From contig CM060926.1 in the NCBI GenBank assembly GCA_030737875.1, positions 167,981,079-168,045,078 on the forward strand: DNA of 64,000 bases, given 5' to 3'. The position numbers and the translations under genes are program-made. Below the pieces are notes generated by a model. That model was given only the letters and a program-made list of their open reading frames with translations. It was not told where the DNA came from and did not search any database. Shown here piece by piece: positions 22,222 to 33,500 of this stretch. Position 1 is the first letter of the stretch. Each line of letters starts with the position of its first letter. This DNA is from Allium sativum. Lineage: Eukaryota > Streptophyta > Magnoliopsida > Asparagales > Amaryllidaceae.

Positions 22222-24103
22222 TGTGATAACCCCAAACTCCTATTCCATGGAAGCCAGGATAATCATTAGAATATAACACATTTATCACATCAGCAGATTA
22301 CAAATAATAGCATAACACATAGAGTAATACTCATTATCATAGCAGCGGAATCATAAGTGCCATCAACATCAGAGTTGCACAGACACGGGATACTACTTAG
22401 TACATAAAAGGTTCCAACAAAGAGAAAATAAGTCTAGAACATCATCAAATATATCATAGATAAAGTGATATCTAAATGTCCAAAATAGAGATAAAAGATA
22501 GTCTTCGTCTTCTACCAAAAGAGCACTCCATGCTACAGTGCATATCAAAAATAAAGCCTGTTACCTATTTACTTGGCTGCGCGTGTAAAAATAAGTACAC
22601 CCAAGTTTGCAAGTGAAAACAAACTACGAGTCGGTCATGGGGCTGGTATGAGAAATCTTACTTAACTTATCTAATAATAAGGCTAATCATAGGGCTATGC
22701 CGCTAAAGAGGAACGGGTTTACTCCATTGGATTGCCAGTGCATAAAATAAGTAAATCTTTTAAACAATGCAATGCTTTTTAGAAAAATGAAGCCATTATA
22801 AGACTCAAGTCCCATCACACAATACAACGCAAGCTGAAGGATAGAGTTTTACCTTATAATGGTCAAACATGATTAATACGTATAAAATAAAAATCATTTG
22901 ATATTATCATTAGTGTTAGTCAGTTTAAAACACTTTTCAATATAAATGTATCAATCCTAGACGGCATAGTACCCCATCCTACTATGTCGCCATATATAGG
23001 TTTATAATCAAATCCGTAATGCCGTATTGGAAATTGGGTTTCCATCATGAGTCTAGGCTAGGGATGGCTCCTCCCGATTCAAGACACTCTAGTAAATGCC
23101 TCAGGATCACACCTACGGGCAACCCTTGGATCTTCAGGCCGGTCCACACATACTTTAGTGGATTAATTATTCCTGAATAATACGTTTCCTGGTCCTATTG
23201 GACCGATCACTTGGCCAGTAGCAACCAATATCCGAGGGTCCTCACAATCCATCATCCACATAAGTAAAAATGCCCGGGCTTCATACCATGACACCACTTT
23301 TGACTAGAAAGAAATGCATGCACTCCCAGCAGTCACGGTCCCGTTTTTGACTCATACCGGGATGTGAGGATCACGACTTAACACTATACACAAAGTTATG
23401 CTTTTCAACAAAAGCCTTGATCATGTGCATCTTAGCATGCCACATTGACAATCCACGCCATGCGATTGATGTCTATTAGTATATAATCTCTAAGCTCGTA
23501 CGTCTCAGAGAAGGGTGTTAACCAAGAGAATAAATTCTCCACCACCGAACAGATATATATTTAATAGAAATCAGTCAACACAGAACGAAATCTAATGTCA
23601 AACACACATCCATTTACAAGTCCATTCTAGGTCTGAACGAAACCGGAGACACCTTATTCCTCGTCCCATATGTCCAATATATTTGAGAGATTCTCGCATA
23701 TCCGGACAATCAGTAAGTACGTCCGGACAACTACCACTTAAACCCTTTACCGAAAGTTGTCCATTCGATGTGAAGATCGCTGGTCTTCAACCACCGTCTT
23801 CAATGTCTTCGACTTTAAACCGTCGTATAATTATTTGAAATGAGATTCAACTCGGCCTTTTCAAATAATTTTCGAAGATATATAATTCAAATCATTTCAT
23901 ATCGTTAACAATATTTTATAATGATTTATCACTATCTTTATTTATATAAAAATAGCCCAATTAATTCGAACGACGTTTCAGGTCATTACGCTGCCCTTGC
24001 GCTGTTTTTATTCAGATTTGGATTACACATTTCTCGAAATCTAACCGTTGGATCTTAGCAAATTTCATATTGTTGGAAAAAACTTTCCAAAGCGAACCCA
24101 ATG
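22222..24103 (-). repeat. partial 5' LTR of truncated reverse gypsy element
   Basis: Begins TGTGATAACCCC beside the PBS. It follows the same block order as the chromovirus LTR at 53709 and 44097 (TACGAGTCGGTCATGG, the hairpin region, the block with AATCTAACCGTTGGATCTT). Cut off at about 24103 by a forward LTR start (TGTAACAACCCG). Confidence 0.78.
22792..22863 (-). promoter_or_regulatory. conserved LTR hairpin, 22.2-kb LTR
   Basis: Plus-strand arms GCCATTATAAG (22792-22802) and CTTATAATGGT (22853-22863), with ACTC...GAGT inner pairing on the sense strand. One outer pair is C/T on the DNA plus strand, which is a G-T type pair on one strand only. Confidence 0.6.
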
Positions 24104-25467
24104 TGTAACAACCCGCAAATTCTGAACCAATTTAAAAAATTTATTTTAGAAAATTTTAATGTATTTTTAGGGTATAATATAATTTATTTAAATAATAATG
24201 GCTAGAATTTCTTTTAATCGAAGTGAAAACGAATAAATTTAATTTAAATATAAATGGAGTTAGAAATGGCGCGGTAGTTTTAAAATTTTAATTTTGACCT
24301 TTAACTGAATGTACAGGATTCAAAATAAATCAGAATTGAGTAAAACTAGAAATATTTAAATCTGTTTAATAATATCTTTCTAACAAATCTGAAAAATTGA
24401 AATTTCATAACGGGAATCAAAAGCTATGGCCAATTCAATATTTAAAAAGGTCACTGTAGAATTCAATATGTAAAATGTGTTTTGACTATTTTAGTTAAAT
24501 TTAAACGGCTTGAAAATATCCATTTTTTAAACAGTCTCAGAATTCAACAAAATTAGTCTTGTTAGATCCGTCATAAGAAAGCTAAAAATAATTTTTCTAG
24601 AATTTTCTGAGGTCATATGTGGCCCCGACATATTTAAATGTACGGTCAATATTTAATTAATTAATTTTTAATGGAATTTTAAATAAATATTCTATAGATT
24701 TCGGAATTGGACCCCGAGACCTGTCCCATTGTGTTCAGAAGGCCTCAAAACCTTAAGAACGACAATAAGCAAGCCCAATTCGGAGACAGCCCACATTTTT
24801 ACCTTTATAAAACGCTTTACGATGAATAAATAATAAAATAATATATAAAATCCAAAATAAAACCCTAGCTGCCGCCTATTCAATTCGATGGCCAGAAAGC
24901 TCCGAAATTCAAACCTTAATTTCTCTCAATCCGTTCAATGAAAATCAACAAATTATATATCAAATCGAAGAGAATTCAGAGAGCTTTCCATCCATAAGGT
25001 TAAGATCGGATTTTCATTCATGGATTTCGTGAATTCTGGTGAGGAAGGGCCGCCGTTCGGGTTTCGAGGCGAGGTAAGGGCCGAGCTTGGTGGGTTTCTG
25101 GGCGGTGGTGGCTCGTGGTTCGGGCTTCGGAGTGATGGTGTTCGATCGGTGCCAGGATGGCCGAGGGGTGTGCGACGTGGAGGTTGAAAGGGGAGAATCG
25201 GGTTCGGCAGTAACGATAGGAGGAAGAAGGTTGATTATTTTAATATTATTTACTTATTTAATATTTAATTTATCAAATGTTTGAAATTCAATAACTCTTT
25301 CACACGAGGGCCATTTTCCGAACCTTAAGTTGCGTTGGACTCGTCTTTCAAAGATCTTCGCAATGGCGCAGACCAGTGTTGAAACCGAGACAGTTGAATT
25401 TTCAGCCAAATCAATGTGAGAACTCTGAATTTTATTATTTAATTAATTATCAGCTATTTTTCTTGCG
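24104..25467 (+). repeat. forward gypsy LTR fragment
   Basis: Starts TGTAACAACCCGCAAATTC and then runs parallel to the starts of elements A and B: GCGCGGTAGTTT, GTACAGGATTC, AATATCTTTCTAAC, then the box GTCTCAGAATTCAACAAAA near 24534 and TCCCATTGTGTTCAGAA at 24724-24740. A GC-rich block lies at about 25040-25215. The match to element A continues through about 25420 (GATCTTCGCAATGGCGC compared with GATCTAGACGATGGCAC). The right edge against CACTA sequence is uncertain. No internal region or second LTR is visible. Confidence 0.68.
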
Positions 25468-25617
25468 TTAAAAATAATTGTATTGTGATGTTAAATCAGA
25501 TCTGAAATGTTCTGTGTTGTACATATTGTTGATTGTTGCTTGTGTTATGTTTTGTTGTTCACGATATGCTAGATCCGCATTGAATTTAATATATTGCTGA
25601 ATTTTATTTGCGGTTAG

Positions 25618-25677
25618 AAAATTAAATCTAAAATTAGATCTAAAATTAAATCTAAAATTAAATCTAAAATTAGATCT
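25618..25677. repeat. 12-bp tandem repeat
   Basis: About five copies of AAATCTAAAATT with alternation AGATCT/AAATCT. Lies at the end of the DUF4216 frame. Confidence 0.75.
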
Positions 25678-25689
25678 ACCACAACTACA

Positions 25690-26334
25690 AAAATACGTGC
25701 CTTCACAATCCAATATCTCAAAACCATCATCATCGCCCGTAACTTCATTAAATACATCAAAAGATTGAGAATTTATTTCCGTTTCCTCGTCGTACAACTC
25801 TAATTCATGAAACCCTTTAGGTGGTGGTTTTATGACAACATACCAATTAGATGTTTCATACTCTCTGGAGTAAAATACTTGTTTGGCTTGTGAAGCTAGA
25901 ATGAAAGGATCGTTCAAGAACTGATTTTGAAATTGATGAAGATTAACTAGTGTGAAACCATCTTCAACCTTAATACCACGATCAATATTTTCCCAGTCAC
26001 ATTTGAAAATAGGAATTTGCAAAAAAGTATAGTCCAAAACAATAATCTCACGTAGAACACCATAATAAGCTTTCAATGGTTGCACATTATTGTTTGATTG
26101 TGACTCGTTTACATTATTTGCCTCAATCGAAACAACATTATTTTGTGTTGATCTTTGAATGCCTTTGGTATGAAATCGAAGTCCATTAATAATGTATCCA
26201 GTATATGTCATAGCCCGTTTTATAGCTTCACATGATAACCATTTTACTATATCAGAAACTGGAATATTCATATTGATTTGCCACTGAACCTGAAAACAGA
26301 TAGTATGATTATTTTTCCATTTGAACATAAACAA
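25690..26334 (-). pseudogene. CACTA DUF4216 region
   Basis: The frame on the minus strand contains GYIINGLRFHT, AYYGVLREIIVLDYT, IFKCDW, FTLVNLHQF and DPFILASQAKQVFYS in that order, the signature of DUF4216 proteins that follow Transposase_21 and DUF4218 in CACTA elements. Function of the domain is unknown. The C-terminal extension below 25690 is a simple repeat of about 12 bp (AAATCTAAAATT), read as FRFNF repeats, and is probably not original coding sequence. Confidence 0.75.
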
Positions 26335-26340
26335 TAGAAA

Positions 26341-27246
26341 TCAAAAATCATATTAACACACCTTTTCTTTGAACCAGTCACAAAACTCATCAGCTTGCTT
26401 ACTCCAAAGCAATGTTTCATTTTCTTTACTACTTAAACAATTATCTATTTGCTTCAACTCATCAATATGCATTCTACTACAAAAGAAGAGAACAAATTAT
26501 GTCATATAGCAATTTGAATGTGGTTATAACCATATAATTTGTATTTAACTTAATTAATAATATACTTACTTCTCATAATCATCCACTTCATTTGTATTGA
26601 AAAGAATATATTGATGCGCAGATTTCAACATTTCATTGGACAACGTTACATGTATTCCTTTACTAATTGGATGTCCAACATGAGGAGAATCACTTTGAAA
26701 TTCTTCATTTCTACTATGTCGTATTCCTATTTCAGCAGCTTGTTCTATGTATCACTGCAATATCTCATACACTCCTCGGTGATATACATTTCTGCAATGA
26801 ACCCTTCTGGTCGTGCTGGATTTTTCACATATCCTTTAAGTACTTTCATATGTCTATGAAAAGAAAATAATGATATAAAATATTAATATTGTATAATATA
26901 TCTCTACGGTTTAAGCTTATAATAAAGAAAAGCTTTAGCGTTAGAAAGTGATAGCATAACACCTTTCAAATGGATACATCCAGCGGTAATGTACAGGCCT
27001 ACATAGACGTAATTCTTGCACCAAATGTATGGTCAAGTGCACCATAATATCAAAAAATGATGGAGGAAAATACATTTCTAACTGGCACACTGTCTCAATA
27101 ATTTCATTTTCAAGATCTTCCATTCTATTTTGATCGATAACTCTTTGACATATTTCATTAAAAAGTGAACAGTACCGAAATATTGCAGTCCTTGGGCCTT
27201 TTGTTAAGAGTCCTCGCAAAGCTACGGGTAATAGTTGTTGCATCAA
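26341..27246 (-). pseudogene. CACTA DUF4218 region
   Basis: 27246-26941 reads LLPVALRGLL, then FPPSFFDIMVHLTIHLV and RPVHYRWMYPFER, the order typical of DUF4218. The continuation below 26870 in another frame shows GYVKNPARPEGFIAEMYI, after a non-matching gap that may be an intron. Several stops lie between 26341 and 26800. Part of a CACTA transposase, no independent function. Confidence 0.78.
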
Positions 27247-27303
27247 AACATGACAATCATGAGATTTAAGACCTATTATTTTGTTGTCCTTTGAGAAACA
27301 TCT

Positions 27304-28560
27304 TCAAATATTAGAGCTATACCCATCCGGCACCTTCAAATTTCTGAAACGATTATAAAAAATTTCTACTTCTCTTTTTGATAAGTTGATTTTTGATGGT
27401 GGAAGGTATATTTTTCCATTCGTCTCTTGTGGATATAACTCTACCCTGATTCCCATGTATTGTAGATCCTTACGAGAATTAAGACCATCTTTGGACTTAT
27501 TTTTTATATTCAAAATGGTGCCAATTATACTTTCACAAACATTTTTTTCCACATGCATTACATCCAAGTTGTGTCGTAATAGCAAATCCCTAAGTAAAAA
27601 ATAATAATGTTTTTAATATCAACCGTACGATAGAATCAAGGAAGCCAAAATTGCATAATATGTTAAAACACAACACAAGCAATGAAACACACATAATTAA
27701 ATGCATAATAACAAACTATAAATATTAAACAATTTGAAGAATAACAAATGTTATCAACCAAACAAGCATATGTAAAACAAGGAATCATTTTGTTCGAAGT
27801 AAGTGTCTCAAAACCATATAAGTGTGAGCAAATGGTATAATTTTTGAATACTATTACTTATAATAACTATTTTTTTATAATTTCGAAGGAGTAAATGAAT
27901 TTGTTAATGAAGCAGCATAAATTAAAAATAACTATTAAAAGTAGTGAAAAGTGTCATAATAATTGTAAAGATGGCTTTACCTTCCAGTAAGGAAGTTGGA
28001 AAAAGATTGATTTCTTCTTCCAAATTTTAATGTTTGCATCGTCCGTCGGTTTGGATTGAACTTTAATTTTTTTTTTGTTTCTGTTTCTCCTCCTTTTCTT
28101 CTCTTGCTTTTCATTCTTTCCCCACTCATTTACAATATTACTTGTAGCTTTCAACACTTCAATGCCACTCATGATTTTTGGTTTACCTCTTTGTTCGATA
28201 TTACCGTCAAAACAACTTTTTTTGTTCCGGTAAACGTGATTAGGAGAAAGAAATCTTCTATGATGCATGTAAACACACTTGCAACTAAATGGTAACCGGT
28301 CCAATAAAGTATTAACACCACATATAGGACGTGCTTTCTTTCCTTTTGTTGTACATCCAGCTAAATTTCCATAAGCTGGAAAATCATTGACGGTCCACAT
28401 TAACACAGTATTTAATTTAAACATGGACTTACCGAATGCATCATATGTCTCCAACCCATTTTCCCATAAATCTTTTAAATCATCTATGAGTGGTTCTAGG
28501 TATATGTCAATATCATTACCCAGTTGCCTCGGACCTGGAATCAGTAAAGACAATATAAGA
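27304..28560 (-). pseudogene. CACTA Transposase_21 (TNP2), central and C-terminal part
   Basis: 28553-27954 contains LLIPGPRQLGNDIDIYLEPLI, LWTVNDFPAYGNLAG-like wording (here MWTVNDFPAYGNLAGC) and HHRRFL, as in TNP2 transposases. 27585-27304 contains LRHNLDVMHVEKNV, which carries the conserved Asp of the family, and an SKREVEIF segment. About 350 bp between the two (27604-27953) have no matching frame and could be an intron or insertion. DDE-type catalysis is the family expectation; this copy is interrupted. Confidence 0.82.
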
Positions 28561-29605
28561 TATTCTTTTTTAATGCATAACCATGGAGGCAGGTTCTATA
28601 TAGCAAGCATTACAGGCCAACAACTATATGTAGAACTAAGATCAGAAAATGGACTAAATACATCAATTGCAAGCCCTAATCTTAAGTTTCTAGCATCTGA
28701 AGCAAAAAGAGACCATTTTCTATTAATCGCCTTCCAAGCTAATGAATCAACTAGATGTCTTATTTTTCCAACATCACTTATATTAGTGTCATGCCACCTT
28801 AATTGTTCTGCTATTTCTTCTCACTTAAACATTCTTTTGAGCCTGGGAATAATCGGAAAATATCGAAGTACTTTTATAGGAGTTCGTTTCGAAGTATCAG
28901 TCTGGTTATCTTTTTTCTTATATCGAGAAGCTTTACATTTTGGGCATACATCTAAATCCGCAAGTTCTTTTCTGAACAAACAACCGTCGTTCACACATGC
29001 ATGAATTTTCTCGTAATTCAAATTAAATGTCTTCAACAACTTTTTGGTTTCATAGTTGTTTTTTGGAAGGAGATTTCCATCTGGTAGTATATAATCATTT
29101 ATCGTTTTTAGTAGCTCATTAAAACTATTAGTTGACAATCCATTCATGGTTTTGATTTTATATAAAGCTAGTGTAGCTGAAAGCTTGGTTGACTTTGTAC
29201 AACCTGGATATAAAGGAAGTTCTACATCATTTGGCATATAATACTGTCGTGTTCCATTTTCTTGGCTCAAAATATCATCATCAAGTGCATCTACGTACAT
29301 CCTACGTATATCAGAAATTTCAATATTTTCGTGACTACTTTCAAAAGTAGATGATGACTCCCCATGCAAAACCCAAGTAGTGTACGTTGGATCCATGCCG
29401 TTGCAAACTAAATGATCAAATACGTAATGAACCCCTAAGTTTCGACACTTTGTACATGGAAAACTGATATAGCGAAAAAGTTGATCATCCATGGAGTCTC
29501 GATTTTCATGATTGCTATTTCAAAGTTGTTCATTGTATTTCAATGCATCGTTTACAAATTTCATCGCTCCTTCCTAAAACTCCTTAGTAACCCTAAATAA
29601 ACATA
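28561..29605 (-). pseudogene. CACTA transposase N-terminal part
   Basis: 29492-28821 holds the transposase-associated domain core (FPCTKCRN, Cys pair; VFDHLVCNGM; TTWVLHGES) and CPKCKASRY, ending YFPIIPRLKRMFK before an in-frame TGA; the same frame then resumes with EEIAEQLRWHD and runs to the IDVFSPF/YNLPPW segment below. Upstream of 29492 the sequence also reads like the start of the domain (VTKEF, a stop, then EGAMKFVNDALKY), so the original gene began beyond 29605. Confidence 0.8.
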
Positions 29606-29663
29606 CAAAGGTATAAGTATAGTTTGTTTTCCATGTTTTAAAAAAAATTCGAACTAGTACCGC

Positions 29664-29864
29664 TGTGACGATCCCAAAACCCCGTGATACGGTGTTAAGG
29701 ATAATCAATGGAATATAACACATTAATCATCGTTAGCAGATCACAGATAATAGCATAAACAGAAAATAGAATAATTTACACACATATGACAGCGGAATCA
29801 TATAGGCATCATCACATCAGAGAAGCACAGTACAGGATACAACTTAGTGCATAATGATACATAG
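29664..29864 (-). repeat. chromovirus P 3' LTR, first segment
   Basis: TGTGACGATCCC start; aligns with 53709-53909 almost base for base. Ends CATAG where element B begins. Confidence 0.85.
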
Positions 29865-30637
29865 TGTAATAATCCGAAAATCCGAGCGAGTTTAAAATTT
29901 TTATTTTGGCAATTTTAGAGAATTTTGAATATTTAAAATGAATTATTTTAAATAATATCGACGGGAAATTTATTTTGAATAGGAATTCGAACGTATATAT
30001 TATACACGTCGTCGTTAGAATATAAATAATTTTATATAATTATAAATAGAATTGAAAATTGCACGGTAGTTCGATAATTCGATTTCAAACTTCAATTGAA
30101 CCTACCAGGTGCAAAATAATCCGGATTTTAGTGAAACCAAAAACATTAGGATCTATTTGATAATATCTTTCCAACGAATCCGAAAAATCAAAATTTCATA
30201 GCAGGAATAAAAAGATATGTCCAGTTGAAAATTCTGAATAGTAGTTGTGGAATTCAGGCCCTTAAAAATGGGAATTTTGTAAACGACCTCGGATTTCGAC
30301 GAAACCACTTTTGTTGGGTCCGTGATGTCAAATTATTGCTAGATTCAAAATTTCATAATTTTTCGAATCAATATGTGAGCGTGGCAAAGGAAAACGCATT
30401 TGACCAGTTTCAGTTGATTTTAATCGACTGGAAAATGGCCATTTTTCCAACGGTCTCAGAATTCGACGAAACTAGTTTTGTTAGGACCGTATCGTTAATA
30501 CGAAGCTAGAAAATATTTTTTTGGAATTTTTTAGAGTTAGTATGCGACCCCGGTAAATTGAAATGCGCGTTCAAATTCAATATATAGAGTTATATGTTGA
30601 TTTTGACGAAAACTGATCGAATCAGCTTGCGATACAT

Positions 30638-30655
30638 ATCCCATTGTGTTCAGAA
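30638..30655 (+). promoter_or_regulatory. conserved LTR box ATCCCATTGTGTTCAGAA
   Basis: Same word at 38291-38308 and, with one or two changes, at 24724-24740 (plus), 48392-48408 and 60257-60274 (minus). Always upstream of the GC-rich block in element sense. Possible promoter or leader element; function not known. Confidence 0.5.
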
Positions 30656-30775
30656 TGAGGGTAAAACGCTATGGGCGACAGGCGGTGGGCCTCGTTTTGA
30701 GGTCAAAAATAAAAGTTGCTTTTTGGTGGAAAAATAAATAAATTAAATAATCAAACCCTCTCCTCCCTTAACCAG

Positions 30776-31165
30776 CCCCCCCCCCCCCCCCCACGATCTC
30801 ATTTCAAAACAGAAAAAAAAGAGAAAGGGGGATCGCGCTCCTCCCTCGTTCGTCGCCGCCTGGGGATGCTCGACCGCTGACGCCTCCGCCTGCCTTAGGG
30901 CCCACCTCGCGCCACCGTACCCTCTTACCCCTCGAATCCCATAACCCCAAGCCTCCCAAGCCCTAGCAGCCCACCCAGGTTTTCCGCCGCCGCCTTGGAT
31001 GGCGCGCAACCCAACTCCGGCGCCAACTCCAGCGCACCCCCGATCCCCCTTCTAGCTCACCTCCTACTCCATTGCAGATCCGCACCTCCCCCAAGACCAC
31101 CCCGACCTGCTGAAACCCCTCCACCGATCGACTTCGCACCAGAAGCAGCCCCTCCCTCTTCTAAA
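30776..31165 (+). other. poly-C tract and GC-rich block, element B 5' LTR
   Basis: 17 consecutive C from 30776, then about 370 bp of GC-rich sequence. A short frame (30995-31207, beginning MDGAQ) runs through it and into a GTAAGC word at 31168 that could be a splice donor. The 3' LTR copy (38646-38864) keeps the frame despite a 6-bp length difference. No domain recognised; may be a leader exon or captured sequence. Confidence 0.5.
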
Positions 31166-31464
31166 ATCCGTAAGCATTTTAGTTTGTTTACTGATTTTCT
31201 TTTATAGCATAAAGAACTGAAATTTGTTTGATTTTAAAACTGAATTTTTAAGACGAATTTATATATGTGAAACTGAAGTTTAAAGATAATTTACATAAGG
31301 GAAAAAATTTAGTTTTGTTTGAATGTAAATTAGCATACGAAAGCTTTGATTTTTAAAGGCGAAAGCTTTGATTCTTGAAAAGGCGAGATCTTTATATGTG
31401 AAAAGGCGAAATCTTTATATAAAGAATGGCGAGAGAAAAATATGTTTTTATAATGAAGTGAAGG

Positions 31465-31758
31465 TAAAAATTCGATTTTTATATATTGAATAGCATAATA
31501 AAAATTCGATTTTTATATATTGAATAGCATAATAAAAATTCGATTTTTATATATTGAATAACATAATAAAAATTCGATTTTAATATATTGAATAGCATAA
31601 TAAAAATTCGATTTTTATATTGAATAGCATAATAAAAATTCGATTTTTAAATATTGAATAGCATAATAAAAATTCGATTTTTATATATTGAATAGCATAA
31701 TAAAAATTCGATTTTTATATATTGAATAATGAAGTAAAAATTCGATTTTTACATATGT
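31465..31758 (+). repeat. 34-bp tandem array, element B 5' LTR
   Basis: Nine units of a 34-bp repeat with core AAAAATTCGATTTTTATATA and a spacer TTGAATAGCATAAT; some units lack a few bases. Confidence 0.85.
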
Positions 31759-31913
31759 AGAGGCTACGGGCAACGAAGATGACGAAGATGCGATAACGAC
31801 GAAGATTTCTCTAAATGAAGAGTCGTGGTATTGGATAACTATCGGTGAGAACTTCTCACCTTTCAATTTCTTTTTCTAGTTATATATATATATATATATA
31901 CTAGGATGCAGAC

Positions 31914-31929
31914 GGTGCTTAGCAGCACC
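31914..31929 (+). other. perfect hairpin GGTGCT-TAGC-AGCACC
   Basis: Six-base stem with a four-base loop, flanked by GACGG...CCGTC. Repeated at 39564-39579 and, in the reverse element C, at 58867-58882. Not seen in chromovirus P's LTR. Confidence 0.6.
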
Positions 31930-33034
31930 CGACACCCGTCATCCACAGACCATGGATGGCTTGTTTGTTAAATTGTTTGGTTGAGTAGTTGGTTAGTTTA
32001 TTTGGTTTGAATTGAATTGTTTGATGAAATGAATGGATTTGATTGATGTGTGAATGGCGTGGGCCTTCACTAGACCGGGGATAAGGCTAGGCCTTGTCCC
32101 GTTTCTAGTATCGTGCCGTTATGCCGCCGAAATTTTCTAAAATATGTTAGAAAAATAAAAATGTCATTTTTATTGAGTAAATGAACTGAATAGAAATTCA
32201 TGTCTTGAAATAAAATATTTTATTGTTAAAAATATAATTTTTAACGTGGAAGTGAATAAAATATTCATTTACAAACCGGACGGTTTGTTTATGTACACCT
32301 ATTTGAAGGACATTGATTGGGACGATAAATTTTACACATCGCCTAACTGCACAAATAAAATCTGTGTTTGATTGCTTGAAACCCCACACGGGTGTTGGGA
32401 TGAAATTTGAAGTTCACTCATCCTGATTGATTAAATATGTCGATCGATTGATCGACAGACTGTGTAAGCGTTGATTATTTATATTTGATGCTTATGCAGT
32501 TGTGTGGTGCACTTTGGATGATGGTTGATTGTTTATCAATGCTATTATATACATGTGTTGTATGGAATCCATATAATTAACATTATATGGTGATTGATTG
32601 GGCCTCATTCCAATCGGGAAAATAATGAATATTATAAAAGAAGATTCATGTGTTGAATATAAAAATAGTCATGTGTTGACGATGTTCATGTATTGAAAAT
32701 ATTTGTGTGTTGAGTAAAATATTTTAATAATAAAATTCACATCTTTATCATATTTAAAATTAGAACTACTTCACGGTGGAGTCTAATTAAAATCAAACGA
32801 TAGATACCATAGTTTTATAAAATATTTTACATAACAAAAGTAGTCGTGTGTTGGAAGAAATATAGATTCATGTGTTGAATAGAATAAATATTCATTTGTT
32901 GAATAGAATAAAGAAGTTTTTGAAAAATATAAAACCGTGTGGATTAGAGATGCGCTATTTTGACGTGAACGATAATTATATCGATTTTATTCGTTTTACA
33001 ATGAATATTGAAAAGTGATTTCAAAATCTAATAT

Positions 33035-33500
33035 TTTGAAATGAAATTCAAATTGAATTAGATAAAAATTCAAATTGAATTTTTTTTGAATCAATTTGAA
33101 ATGAATTTGAATCGAATAGAAAATGAATTCGATTCGAATTGAAATGAATTCGATTCGAATTGAAATGAATTCGATTCGAATTGAATAGAAAACGAATTAG
33201 AATTTGAATCGAATAGAAAGTGAATTTGAATTCGAATAAAATAGAAATGAATTCCAATTGAATTAAATTGAAATTGAATTAAAAACGAATTGAAATCGTT
33301 TTGAATGAAATTTAAAACGAACTGAAATTGAATTGAAATCAATTTGAAATGAATTCGAATTGAACTAAATTGAAGGTAAATTCAAATTGAATTGAATTGA
33401 AACGAATTAGAATTAGAATTGAATTGAAGCGAATTTGAATCCGAATTAAATAAAATTGAAATGGATTCGAATTGAATGGAAATCAAATCGATTTGAAATT
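33035..33500 (+). repeat. degenerate GAATTC/TTCGAATTG-rich array
   Basis: About 460 bp of short words such as GAATTCGATTCGAATTG. A 21-bp unit is present three times in a row at 33124-33186, against two in the 3' LTR (about 40780-40820). Confidence 0.75.

Larger units (their letters stand above)
25468..29663 (-). mobile_element. decayed CACTA (En/Spm, CMC) transposon
   Basis: Transposase pieces in the order expected for a TNP2-type CACTA element on the minus strand: transposase-associated domain, Transposase_21, DUF4218, DUF4216. No CACTA terminal inverted repeat was found at either edge. The right end is abruptly replaced by the chromovirus LTR at 29664 and the left edge merges into an LTR fragment, so only the coding core survives. 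Stops and frameshifts interrupt every piece. Confidence 0.82.

Noticed and set aside
31465..31758. CRISPR-like regular array
   Set aside because: Contiguous tandem repeats without unique spacers, in plant retrotransposon LTRs.
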